64,000 bases of DNA from Bradyrhizobium liaoningense (GTDB lineage Bacteria > Pseudomonadota > Alphaproteobacteria > Rhizobiales > Xanthobacteraceae). Each line of letters opens with the position of its first letter. Position 1 is the stretch's first letter. Shown here in pieces: positions 23,247 to 31,724 of this stretch. Position numbers and translations under genes: made by a program. The notes under the pieces are model-generated. The model saw only the letters and a list, made by a program, of their open reading frames with translations. It was not told the DNA's origin and did no database searches. The stretch spans positions 1 through 64,000 of the forward strand of contig NZ_JAFCJM010000003.1 of NCBI RefSeq assembly GCF_018130955.1. Reading direction: 5' to 3'.

Positions 23247-24455
23247 ATGCTCGGCAGAGACGGAATGCGGCGCGCCTTGATGGCCGCCCTGTTAGTGGGA
23301 ATCGGCTCAAGCGCCTTCGCCGCGGACGGCGGCGTCTGGTCGGTCAGCAAGGCGTCCGGCGACGTCTGGATCGCGACCGACGGCGCACAACAGGTCTCGC
23401 TCAAGCAGGAGGAGGCACTGAAGCCCGGCGACACCATTCGCACGGGACGTAACGGGCGCGTGCTGCTGGTGCGCGGCGAAGAAACAATCCTGATCTCGCC
23501 GAACTCGGTGGTCGGGTTGCCGGCCGAGAAGAAGGACGGGCTCTCGACCACGATCGTGCAGCAGGCTGGCTCGATCCTGCTCGAGGTCGAGAAGCGTAAC
23601 GTCAAGCATTTCGAGGTCGAGACGCCCTATCTCGCCGCCGTCGTCAAGGGAACGCAGTTCAGCGTGACCGTGGGTGCCGGCAGCACCAAGGTCGGCGTGG
23701 TCCGCGGCCAGGTCGAAGTGTCTGATTTCAAGACCGGACAGATTGCCCAGGTGATGCCGGGTCAGTCCGCGACGGCATTCGAGCACGGCAAGCCGGGCCT
23801 GAGCCTCGGCGGCGCCGGCACGTTCAATCCAATCGAACAGGGCAAGCCGCGTGCCTCGACGATCGAGCGCATTCCCGTGCCCAAGTCCGGCCTGACCGCG
23901 CCGCGCAATGCCGCGAACGGACGTGCCATCCACGCACTTGCTGCGATCGACAAGGGAAGCAAGGCGAGCGGTTTGTCCTCCCGTTCGCACCAGGCCACGG
24001 GCGCACCATCATCAAAGCCGGGAGTGATACGCATCTCGGGCGCACTCGGCGAGGTCAAGCTGAACGTGCACAAGGCCACGCACGGGCTCGCCCACGGCTC
24101 CGTCACATCGGCCGCGACGCGAAGCACTTCCAGCACGGACACCGTCTGGAGCGATACGAAGACCACTACAACGACGACTGCCTCCAACAGCACCGGCCAG
24201 ACCGCGGCAAGCCTGAGCAGCAGCTCGTCCACGAGCAGCAGCAGCAGTTCGAGCTCGTCCGGCGGGACGACGACCGTTGCGACATCGTCAGGTTCGTCGA
24301 GCGATGCCTCCGGCGGAAGCTCCGGAAACGGCAATGGAAACGGCAACAGTGGTGCCACCGGGAACGGCAAGGGCAACAACGGCAACGGCAATGGAAACGG
24401 CGGCGGTGATGGCAGCAACGGCCACGGCCATGCCTATGGCCGCAACAAGCACTAG
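23247..24455 (+). CDS. Secreted FecR-domain protein with low-complexity tail
   Basis: A 402-residue protein. Residues 1-25 are a signal peptide (ending SSAFAAD). Residues about 35-150 form a FecR domain (KPGDTIRTGRNGRVLLV, then YLAAVVKGTQFSV and GVVRGQVEV). After a Pro/Ser linker the C-terminus is extreme low complexity: a run of serines with a few Thr (about residues 320-345), then Gly/Ser and Gly-Asn repeats ending NGHGHAYGRNKH. It is divergent from TpsB and followed by a CHASE2 protein, a neighbourhood in which FecR-domain proteins often occur. Here the FecR domain is not fused to a sigma-factor partner, so it is more likely a surface or periplasmic protein than an iron regulator. Confidence 0.85.
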   Translation: MLGRDGMRRALMAALLVGIGSSAFAADGGVWSVSKASGDVWIATDGAQQVSLKQEEALKPGDTIRTGRNGRVLLVRGEETILISPNSVVGLPAEKKDGLSTTIVQQAGSILLEVEKRNVKHFEVETPYLAAVVKGTQFSVTVGAGSTKVGVVRGQVEVSDFKTGQIAQVMPGQSATAFEHGKPGLSLGGAGTFNPIEQGKPRASTIERIPVPKSGLTAPRNAANGRAIHALAAIDKGSKASGLSSRSHQATGAPSSKPGVIRISGALGEVKLNVHKATHGLAHGSVTSAATRSTSSTDTVWSDTKTTTTTTASNSTGQTAASLSSSSSTSSSSSSSSSGGTTTVATSSGSSSDASGGSSGNGNGNGNSGATGNGKGNNGNGNGNGGGDGSNGHGHAYGRNKH

Positions 24456-24512
24456 CCGCTGAGAACGATCGGGGGCGCCTCACGCGACCGCGTGATGTGC
24501 GGGGGAAACAAG

Positions 24513-27254
24513 GTGAAACGCTATCGGCCGCACATTTTGGTGGTGACCGCGCTTGCGATCGTGCTGTCGACGGGATGGCACGGTGCGCTCCGCAGCGCGC
24601 TCACCGACCTGCGCTTTGCCTGGCAGTCGCGCGAGGCGAGCGGAAATATTGTCGTCGTTGCGATCGACGCACCTTCGATCGATCGGATCGGTGTTTGGCC
24701 CTGGCCGCGCCGCATGCATGCCGAGCTGCTCGCCAAGCTCGAGAGCGCAGGGGTCCAGGAGGTCGCCTTCGACGTTGATTTCAGTACGCCGTCCGACGCC
24801 GCGTCCGATGCTGCCTTCGTGAAGGCGTTGCAGGACGCGGGCGGCTCGACGATCCTGCCGTCCTTCAAGCAGCCGTCGCCGATCGGTGGTGGTCTTCACA
24901 TCAACCGGCCTCTGCAACAGTTTAGCGATCAGTCCTGGGCAGCGCTCGTCAATGTCGCGATCGAATCCGACGGGCTCGTAAGGCGCTATCCTCTCGGCGA
25001 CAAGCTGGACGGCAAGTTCCTGCCGTCGATGGCTGCGGTCATCGCCGGGCAATACGCCCAGCAAGGCGCGCCGTTCCTGATCGACTACAGCATCCGCGCG
25101 GCTTCGATTCCGCGCGTCTCCTATGCCGATGTGCTGCTCGGCGAACCGGCGGCCCTGGCCCGGCTCAAGGACAAGAAAGTCATCGTCGGCGCGACCGCGC
25201 TCGAGCTTGGTGATCGCTTCAGCGTTCCGAACGGTATCGTCGTATCGGGGCCCGTGCTTCAGGCGTTGGCCACGGAATCGATCCTGCAACAGAGAACGCT
25301 GCACTGGACCTCCGACGTCGGCATGGCGATCGGCATCGCCATTCTGTCACTGCTGATGCTGGTTTCGTGGCGTCGCCAAGCTCCCGGCGTCCGGGTCGTG
25401 GTACTCGTTGCATCAGCCGTCGTCGTAGAACTCGCCGCCCTGCTGGTGCAGACGAAATGGCCGCTCGTCATCGACACCTCGCTGTTCCATATCGCCGTCG
25501 TCGCCTACCTCACCGCGATCGCACTTGACGAGATCGACTTCCGTAGCCTGCTCGGTCGCATCGCCGAAAGCCGTTTCCACCGCATTGCCATGTCGCTGGG
25601 CGATGGTCTCGTCTGCACAGACGAGAACCATATGATCACCGTGTGGAATCCCGGTGCGAGCGCGATCTTCGGCTACATGCCGGCGGAGATGATCGGCCGA
25701 CCCTTCGAAGCGCTGTGCGCCGCTCCGACCGATCGGCGCGCCAAGGCCTTTTCGATGCGCGATGCCGCGCGTCAGGCGCTCCTCGTTCCGGGCGGAGCCG
25801 TCGTCGTCGAGTTCGAAGGACGCCGCAAGAACGGCGAGACATTTCCGGTCGAGGCAAGCTTCTCGGGCTGGCAGGGCACCGAAGGATTCCAGTACGGCGC
25901 GATTCTGCGCGACATCTCGGTGCGAAAGCGCGAAGCCGCGCGCGTCAAATACCTCGCCGAATATGATTCCCTGACCGGCCTCGCCAACCGCAACACGCTG
26001 CATTCCGGCCTCGTGGGTCTGATCGCGGGAGCCGAGTTGAGGTCGCACGAAGTCGCGCTCCTGGTGATCGGGCTCGATGGCTTCCAGCAGATCAACGACA
26101 TGCTGGGGCATGCGGCGGGAGATCTCGTGCTGCAGGCCGTAGCGGAACGTCTGCGCAAGACGGTCGGCGACAAGGGCTTGGTCGCGCGGCTCAGCGGCGA
26201 CGAGTTTGCGGTCGCATTCGATTGCAGCGAGGTGACTGAAGGCGTCGCGCAGTTTGCCGATCGTATCACAGGGGCGTTCGAGCTACCGCTCGCGGCCGGC
26301 ACGCGCCAGCACCGTGTCAGGATCAGCATCGGGGTTGCGGTCTATCCGGACGGTGGCGCAACCGCCGAAGACCTCCTCGGCAACGGGCACCTTGCGCTGT
26401 GCAGGGCAAAGGCGATCCGCCGCGGCAGCCATGTCATCTTCGAGAGCACCATCAGGCAGGAACTGGAGAACCGGCTGACCCTGGAGGCCGAGCTTGCGCA
26501 TGCCGCCGATCGCAGCGAGTTCGAGCTGTTCTTTCAGCCGCAGGTTTGCCTCGTCGACGGCGCCTTGATGGGCGCCGAAGCACTCATCCGCTGGCGTCAT
26601 CCCGTGCGCGGTTACGTGTCACCCGGGGAGTTCATGCCGGTCGTCAATACGTCCGCTCTATCCGAGCGGATCGCCAACTGGGTGATGGAAACCGCGTGCC
26701 GGCAGGCGCGCACCTGGGAACTCGCGGGTCACAGCGTCCGCGTCGCGATCAATCTCTCGCCGTCGCAATTGCATTCCGGCGACCTCGCGCATGCAGTCTC
26801 GGAGTTGCTCAAGTCGACGGGTTTGTCCCCGGGGTTGCTGGAGCTGGAGGTTACCGAGGACATCCTGCTCCTTGACGAGGAGCGGGTGCTCGACATCTTC
26901 AAGCGGATCCAGCAGCTTGGCGTTCGCATCCTGTTCGATGATTTCGGCACTGGCTATGCGAGCCTCAGCTATCTGAAGAAGTTTCCGCTGGACGGTCTCA
27001 AGATCGACAGGTCGTTCGTGTTCAATCTGCTTGCCGATTCCGACGATGCTGCAATCGTCAGTTCGACCGTCGGTTTGAGCAAGCAGCTCGGTCTGTCCGT
27101 GATTGCCGAGGGTATCGAGAACGGCGCCACCGCCGACTTCCTCGTCAACATGGGCTGCGAGGAAGGGCAGGGCTATTTCTTCGGCCGTCCGATGCCGGCC
27201 GACGCGTTCGAGCGGCAATTCCTGGCGGCACCGGCCCCCCTCGAGACGGCCTGA
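24513..27254 (+). CDS. CHASE2-PAS-GGDEF-EAL cyclic-di-GMP signalling protein
   Basis: A membrane protein of about 913 residues. Order: N-terminal TM, extracytoplasmic CHASE2 sensor (about 25-265), three TMs (about 270-345), PAS (about 355-475, WNPGASAIFGYMPAEMIGRP), GGDEF (about 480-640) and EAL (about 645-900). The GGDEF active-site motif is SGDEF, a variant that may or may not retain cyclase activity. The EAL half has AEALIRWRH, DDFGTGYASLSYLKK and LKIDRSFV, all needed for phosphodiesterase activity. I favour the GTG at 24513 (GGGGGA upstream); GTG 24492 and ATG 24495 are alternatives. It follows the FecR-domain gene by 57 nt, suggesting that surface sensing and export are linked to c-di-GMP. 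Confidence 0.9.
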   Translation: MKRYRPHILVVTALAIVLSTGWHGALRSALTDLRFAWQSREASGNIVVVAIDAPSIDRIGVWPWPRRMHAELLAKLESAGVQEVAFDVDFSTPSDAASDAAFVKALQDAGGSTILPSFKQPSPIGGGLHINRPLQQFSDQSWAALVNVAIESDGLVRRYPLGDKLDGKFLPSMAAVIAGQYAQQGAPFLIDYSIRAASIPRVSYADVLLGEPAALARLKDKKVIVGATALELGDRFSVPNGIVVSGPVLQALATESILQQRTLHWTSDVGMAIGIAILSLLMLVSWRRQAPGVRVVVLVASAVVVELAALLVQTKWPLVIDTSLFHIAVVAYLTAIALDEIDFRSLLGRIAESRFHRIAMSLGDGLVCTDENHMITVWNPGASAIFGYMPAEMIGRPFEALCAAPTDRRAKAFSMRDAARQALLVPGGAVVVEFEGRRKNGETFPVEASFSGWQGTEGFQYGAILRDISVRKREAARVKYLAEYDSLTGLANRNTLHSGLVGLIAGAELRSHEVALLVIGLDGFQQINDMLGHAAGDLVLQAVAERLRKTVGDKGLVARLSGDEFAVAFDCSEVTEGVAQFADRITGAFELPLAAGTRQHRVRISIGVAVYPDGGATAEDLLGNGHLALCRAKAIRRGSHVIFESTIRQELENRLTLEAELAHAADRSEFELFFQPQVCLVDGALMGAEALIRWRHPVRGYVSPGEFMPVVNTSALSERIANWVMETACRQARTWELAGHSVRVAINLSPSQLHSGDLAHAVSELLKSTGLSPGLLELEVTEDILLLDEERVLDIFKRIQQLGVRILFDDFGTGYASLSYLKKFPLDGLKIDRSFVFNLLADSDDAAIVSSTVGLSKQLGLSVIAEGIENGATADFLVNMGCEEGQGYFFGRPMPADAFERQFLAAPAPLETA

Positions 27255-27302
27255 AGACAAGCGCCGTCGAATCGTTATCATGAGCAGCGACGGCCGTCTG
27301 TC

Positions 27303-28472
27303 GTGGGGCCCATCGAGATCGTGTCGAAGCATCAACCGGAATCGCGCAAAGCCTCGCCTCCGCACGAGAAGAAGGGGTATCGCGACCTGCGGCTGGATGC
27401 ATGCCGCGGTCTGGCGCTCTGGTTCATCTTCATCGACCATGTTCCCGACAACACGCTGGCATGGCTGACGCTGCGCAATTACGGGTTCAGCGATACCTCC
27501 GAAGTGTTCGTCTTCGTGTCCGGTTACACCTGCATGCTCGCCTATGGCGGCGCGCTGGAGGATCAGGGCTGGTCGACCGTTGTCACGCGCGCGCTGCGGC
27601 GAAGTCTCGAAATCTATTGCGCATTTCTCCTGCTGCTTGTCGCCTATATTGCCGTGATATGGCTCGTCGGCGGCGGCGAACGCTTTGTCGACGAAACCAA
27701 TACGGGCTTCTTCTTCAAGAATCCGGGCGAGGCCATCGTTCGGGCAGCCTTGCTTCAATATGCTCCCGTCAATACCGACATCCTGCCGACCTTCGTCCTG
27801 CTGCATCTCGCATTCCCGCCGTTGTTGTGGCTTCTCATGCGGATCCCGGTGGTGACGCTGGCTGCGTCGTTTTTGCTGTATCTGATGGTCCAGCTCCAGA
27901 GCTGGCACGTGCCCGCCTGGCCGAGCGGAGAGCTGTATTTCAACCCGTTTGCGTTCCAGCTCTTGTTCGTGTTCGGCGCCTGGTATGCGGGTGGGGGCGC
28001 CGACCTGATCCGGCCGCTGGTGGAGGCGCGTGCGACGTTGATCGCGGCAATGCTCTATCTTGCCTTCAGCCTGATCGTCGTCTTGAGCTGGCAGTTCGAC
28101 ATCTTGAATATTCTGATACCGGATAGTGTCACGAAGCTGATCTATCCGATCTACAAGAGCCATCTGGCACCCGTCCGCCTGCTGCATTTCCTGGCCCTGG
28201 CGGTGGTCGTTTCGCGTCTGACGCCGCCGGATCTGCACGGACCGGTGCGCCCGTTTGCGATCGCGATGATCCGCTGCGGCGAGAACTCCCTGTCGATGTA
28301 CTGCTTCGGGGTGCTGCTGTCCTTCGCCGGACTGGTTGTCCTGACTGACCTGTCCGCCAGCCTGATGGCTCAGGTTGCGGTGAGCGTGATCGGAATAGCG
28401 ATCATGGTGCTCGCTGCTACAATCGCGACCTGGGAAGCCCAGCTCGATCGGCGCGGACCAAAGCTGTTCTGA
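27303..28472 (+). CDS. opgC: OpgC-family membrane acyltransferase
   Basis: A 389-residue inner-membrane protein with about ten transmembrane segments. OpgC adds succinyl groups to osmoregulated periplasmic glucans. Family marks are RDLRLDACRGLALWFIFIDH near the N-terminus and SDTSEVFVFVSGY, with GENSLSMYCFGV near the C-terminus. The start at 27303 is a GTG with weak context; GTG 27321 is an alternative. It lies 48 nt downstream of the c-di-GMP protein on the same strand and could belong to the same transcript, which would connect envelope glucan modification with this surface locus. The glucan synthase genes opgGH are not in the window. Confidence 0.88.
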   Translation: MGPIEIVSKHQPESRKASPPHEKKGYRDLRLDACRGLALWFIFIDHVPDNTLAWLTLRNYGFSDTSEVFVFVSGYTCMLAYGGALEDQGWSTVVTRALRRSLEIYCAFLLLLVAYIAVIWLVGGGERFVDETNTGFFFKNPGEAIVRAALLQYAPVNTDILPTFVLLHLAFPPLLWLLMRIPVVTLAASFLLYLMVQLQSWHVPAWPSGELYFNPFAFQLLFVFGAWYAGGGADLIRPLVEARATLIAAMLYLAFSLIVVLSWQFDILNILIPDSVTKLIYPIYKSHLAPVRLLHFLALAVVVSRLTPPDLHGPVRPFAIAMIRCGENSLSMYCFGVLLSFAGLVVLTDLSASLMAQVAVSVIGIAIMVLAATIATWEAQLDRRGPKLF

Positions 28473-28474
28473 TT

Positions 28475-28735
28475 CTAACGCCGGCGCGCGACGGCAACTC
28501 CGAACAGGAAGGCCACGAACAAGCTCGCCAGCGGCGCCTCGCGCGTGATCGCGGCGACTGTGGACAGCGGCCTGCCCGGCCTGCGCGCCTCCTCGATCGC
28601 GGCCGTCAGGCGGTCGACTGCGGCCCGCAATCCTCCCACGACTTCGCCGACGGTCCGGGACACGTCGGTTGCTGCATCGACGGCCCGCTCGGCGACGCCC
28701 GGCTGGGGATTTGCTTGCGGTATTTCCGTGCTCAA
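28475..28735 (-). CDS. Small membrane-anchored protein (DUF883/ElaB-like)
   Basis: An 86-residue protein with an amphipathic helical N-terminal part (VGGLRAAVDRLTAAIEEARR) and one C-terminal transmembrane helix (PLASLFVAFLFGVAVARRR), the layout of DUF883/ElaB-like inner-membrane proteins. The start is a TTG at 28735, supported by GGAGG 7 nt upstream; no ATG exists in a sensible position. Convergent with opgC, only 2 nt apart. Related proteins are stress-induced in other bacteria; no direct evidence here. Confidence 0.72.
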   Translation of the reverse strand: MSTEIPQANPQPGVAERAVDAATDVSRTVGEVVGGLRAAVDRLTAAIEEARRPGRPLSTVAAITREAPLASLFVAFLFGVAVARRR

Positions 28736-29003
28736 GGAAGGCCTCCGCTGCGCGCGATACGCTTTTCCAAGGCCGGCACCTTTGGCTATCCGCGCAAGCG
28801 CTTGCTTTGAACAGCGGGTCGAGAGACCTTGGCTATCCGCGACAGGCGCCGTGGAGAAACGGCGGGTGCCGGCCCTGCAATCAGGAATGCGCCGCGATGG
28901 AATTTGTTCCCGCAGCGGCGAGCACCTATCCGTGAAGCGACGGATGCGAATCTCTGTTAGGCTTGCATATCAAGGGTCAACCTTGATCGCCGAGGAGATG
29001 GCC

Positions 29004-29981
29004 GTGACCGATCGCACGATATGGGATCGCACCAGGCGTATCGCGCTGCTCGGCGCCCCCATCGACATGGGCGCCTCGCAGCGGGGCACGCTGATGGGGC
29101 CTGCGGCGCTCCGAACGGCGGGCCTTGCGACGCTGCTCGATTCGCTTGGTTTCGACGTGGACGATTACGGCGATCTCTCTGTCGCCGAGATTGCCGACCT
29201 CACCGATACGCCACCCGACAAGGCGAATCACTACCGCGAGATCCAGCGCTGGACACGGACGCTGAGCAGCCGCGGCCATGAAATCGCCAGGACTGGGGCA
29301 ATCCCCATTTTCCTCGGCGGCGACCACTCATTGTCGATGGGCTCGGTCAATGCCATGGCGCGCCATTGGCAAGAGCGTGGGCGCAAGCTGTTCGTGCTCT
29401 GGCTGGATGCGCATGCCGACTACAACACGCCGGAGACCACGATCACGGCCAACATGCACGGCATGTCGGCGGCGTTCCTTTGCGGAGAGCCCGGGCTCGA
29501 CGGCCTGCTCGGCGGCGAGCCGCGGGCCTCGATCGACCCGGGCCAGCTCGAGCTGTTCGGGACGCGCTCGATCGACAAGCTTGAGAAGGACCTCGTCCGC
29601 GCGCGCCGCATCCGGGTTGCGGACATGCGCCAGATGGACGAGTTCGGCGTCGGCGTGCTGATCCGTCGCTTCATCGAGCGGGTGAAGGAGAGCGACGGCG
29701 TGCTGCATGTCAGCTTCGATGTCGACTTCCTGGATCCGTGTGTCGCGCCGGGTGTCGGGACTACGGTACCGGGCGGGGCGACCTATCGCGAGGCGCACCT
29801 GATCATGGAGTTGCTGCACGATTCCGGCCTCGTCGGCTCCGTCGATATCGTCGAGCTCAATCCGTTCCTCGACGAGCGCGGACGCACGGCGCGCACCGCG
29901 GTCGAGTTGATCGGAAGCCTGTTCGGTCAGCAGATCGTCGACCGCCCGACGCCCAGCAACGCGATCGGCGCGGGCGAGTAG
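29004..29981 (+). CDS. rocF: Arginase
   Basis: A 325-residue ureohydrolase converting arginine to ornithine and urea in the cytoplasm. All manganese-binding motifs are present: GGDHSLSMG, WLDAHADYNTP, SFDVDFLDP and the catalytic glutamate in IVELNPF. The specificity loop TANMHGMSAAFL is the arginase rather than the agmatinase form. Both ATG 28998 and GTG 29004 are possible; I chose the GTG because GAGGAG lies 6 nt before it, while it abuts the ATG directly. It is monocistronic; no ornithine aminotransferase gene is beside it. Confidence 0.93.
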   Translation: MTDRTIWDRTRRIALLGAPIDMGASQRGTLMGPAALRTAGLATLLDSLGFDVDDYGDLSVAEIADLTDTPPDKANHYREIQRWTRTLSSRGHEIARTGAIPIFLGGDHSLSMGSVNAMARHWQERGRKLFVLWLDAHADYNTPETTITANMHGMSAAFLCGEPGLDGLLGGEPRASIDPGQLELFGTRSIDKLEKDLVRARRIRVADMRQMDEFGVGVLIRRFIERVKESDGVLHVSFDVDFLDPCVAPGVGTTVPGGATYREAHLIMELLHDSGLVGSVDIVELNPFLDERGRTARTAVELIGSLFGQQIVDRPTPSNAIGAGE

Positions 29982-30015
29982 GACGGCAAAGACATTCGGC
30001 CCGTCACGCAGTGAT

Positions 30016-31230
30016 TTAGCTCTTGCGGCCGTAGTTGAGCAGGCCGCCGGTCGTCTTCGGCGGATGCGCGCGCAGCGCCTCCTCGTTCGGCTCGGTGCCC
30101 CAGCCGGGCCGATCCGGAATGATGAGATGGCCGTTCACGATCTCCGGCTCATGCGTGAAGAGCTCGTGGTCCCACGCCAGGCGATCGACGTCGATTTCCA
30201 TGATCCGCAGGTTCGGCACGGCCGCGCAGAAATGCGCATTCATCATCGAGCAGAGATGGCCGTAGAAATTATGCGGAGCAACGTTGACCTCGAAAGCCTC
30301 CGCGGCCGCGGCAATCTTCATCGACTGCCACACGCCGTTCCAAGGCGTATCGACGATCGCGACGTCCATCGCCTGTTCGCGGAAATAGGGCAGGAATTCG
30401 CGCAAGCCCAACAGCGTTTCGCAGGACGAGATCGGATGCGGGCTTTGCCTGCGGATGTAGCCGAGTGCCTCCGGATTGAAGCTGTCGATCTCGACCCAGA
30501 ACATGTCGAGGTCGGCGATGGTGCGCAGGATCTTCAGGTAGCCTTCGGTCTTGGCGTTGAAGTTGCAATCGAGCAGGATGTCGACGTTGGGGCCGGCGCC
30601 GTCGCGGATCGCTTCGAGATGCATGTGGAGGTCGCGCAGGATCTTGCGGTCGACATTGATCTCGGGCGTAAAGGGCGAGCCAAAACCCGGGCGCCAACCG
30701 GTCGGCTTGCCTTCGTCATAGGAGAAGATGTTGGTCTTGAGTGCGGTGAATTTCTTCTCCCGCACTTCGCGCCCCATCGCCTTGACGCCGTCGAGATTCT
30801 CGATCGGCGGCTTGTACCAGGACGGGTGATTGATCCGCCAGGTCGCGCAATGCGACCAGTAGACCCGCACGCGGTCGCGGATCTTGCCGCCGAGGAGCTG
30901 GTAGCAGGGCACGCCGAGCAGCTTCGCCTTGGCATCGAGCAGCGCATTCTCGATCGCACCGAGCGCCTGTGCCACCACGCCGCCGGCTGCGGGACGCGTT
31001 GCCGCGAACAATTCGGCATGAATGCGCTCGTGTTGGAAGACGTTTTGGCCGACGACGCGGGTCGACAGACGTTGGATCGCGGCGCCGACGCCGGGCGAGC
31101 CAAAGCCCTCATCGAACTCGCTCCAGCCGACGATGCCGTCTTCGGTCGTTAGCTTGACGAAATGGTAGTTTCGCCAGCCGGCATCGCAGGCGAGGATCTC
31201 AAGGCTCGTTGCTTTTGATGATTTGGTCAT
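30016..31230 (-). CDS. Enolase-superfamily (mandelate racemase/galactonate dehydratase-like) enzyme
   Basis: A 404-residue member of the enolase superfamily (mandelate racemase/muconate-lactonizing subgroup), which abstracts a proton alpha to a carboxylate. A capping domain (residues 1-130) precedes the barrel. Catalytic candidates are Lys in ALKTNIF, the metal ligands Asp in LLDCNF, Glu in WVEIDSF and Glu in SSCETLL, and the general-base His in VAPHNFYG. The His near the end suggests dehydratase rather than racemase activity, probably on a sugar acid. GGGAG lies 6 nt before the ATG at 31230. It stands alone; the substrate cannot be read from context. Confidence 0.85.
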   Translation of the reverse strand: MTKSSKATSLEILACDAGWRNYHFVKLTTEDGIVGWSEFDEGFGSPGVGAAIQRLSTRVVGQNVFQHERIHAELFAATRPAAGGVVAQALGAIENALLDAKAKLLGVPCYQLLGGKIRDRVRVYWSHCATWRINHPSWYKPPIENLDGVKAMGREVREKKFTALKTNIFSYDEGKPTGWRPGFGSPFTPEINVDRKILRDLHMHLEAIRDGAGPNVDILLDCNFNAKTEGYLKILRTIADLDMFWVEIDSFNPEALGYIRRQSPHPISSCETLLGLREFLPYFREQAMDVAIVDTPWNGVWQSMKIAAAAEAFEVNVAPHNFYGHLCSMMNAHFCAAVPNLRIMEIDVDRLAWDHELFTHEPEIVNGHLIIPDRPGWGTEPNEEALRAHPPKTTGGLLNYGRKS

Positions 31231-31466
31231 ATCGCTCCCTGCTGGCCCGTTGAGCCTTCTTGGTTTTGTGAATCCGGCGGCTTGGCCGGAGGCAGACGGG
31301 AATTCCCCTGGAACTTGTTAAGCCAACGGGGGGTGCGCGTGAAGCCCGACGGGGCGCCCGGAGGGCCGGGCAAGGCTGGGGACAGCCACGATATTTCGCG
31401 GGATCGTCCCGAAATTGCGCCAGTCGCTGACGTTTTTGGCCACAATCCGAACCGACCATCGGTTCC

Positions 31467-31577
31467 ATGAAGATTTTGGGCATGATTGCAATTCTGGCGC
31501 TCCTGACCATGGGTGGGGCCGCCATTTCCGACCAGCTTCTGACGGCCGATCAGCTGACCGCGCACCGGGTGCAGTAG
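31467..31577 (+). CDS. Very small secreted or membrane peptide
   Basis: A 36-residue open frame starting MKILGMIAILALLTMGGAA and ending TAHRVQ. It has a lysine followed by a hydrophobic helix and an AIS-like cleavage site, so it could be a signal-peptide-bearing or membrane peptide. No strong ribosome site is evident. Protein-like third-base composition and hydrophobic pattern are the only support. Confidence 0.4.
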   Translation: MKILGMIAILALLTMGGAAISDQLLTADQLTAHRVQ

Positions 31578-31620
31578 GCGCGGACCGCTTTGGGCGCTTT
31601 GTCTTTGGGGGATGACAGGG

Positions 31621-31722
31621 ATGCTTTCCGTAGACCAGTTTCTGAGATTGATCAGCGTGCCGGCCGTGTTCGCGGCCTTCATCATCGCATCGCAGATCTC
31701 GGCGGCGCTGACGCCGGCCTAG
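31621..31722 (+). CDS. Very small membrane peptide
   Basis: A 33-residue open frame, MLSVDQFLRLISVPAVFAAF followed by IIASQISAALTPA, with one probable transmembrane helix. A purine-rich GGGGGATGACAGGG stretch stands directly upstream. It ends 2 nt from the 3' end of the Nramp-like gene (convergent). Function unknown; support is the ribosome site and the hydrophobic pattern. Confidence 0.45.
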   Translation: MLSVDQFLRLISVPAVFAAFIIASQISAALTPA

Positions 31723-31724
31723 CG

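Noticed and set aside
24241..24455. Gly-Asn repeats as RTX calcium-binding repeats
   Set aside because: The GGxGxDxUx nonapeptide pattern is absent; it is simple low complexity.
26658..28238. 526-codon - strand frame opposite the EAL domain and opgC
   Set aside because: Spans two genes with clear motifs on the other strand; antisense artefact.
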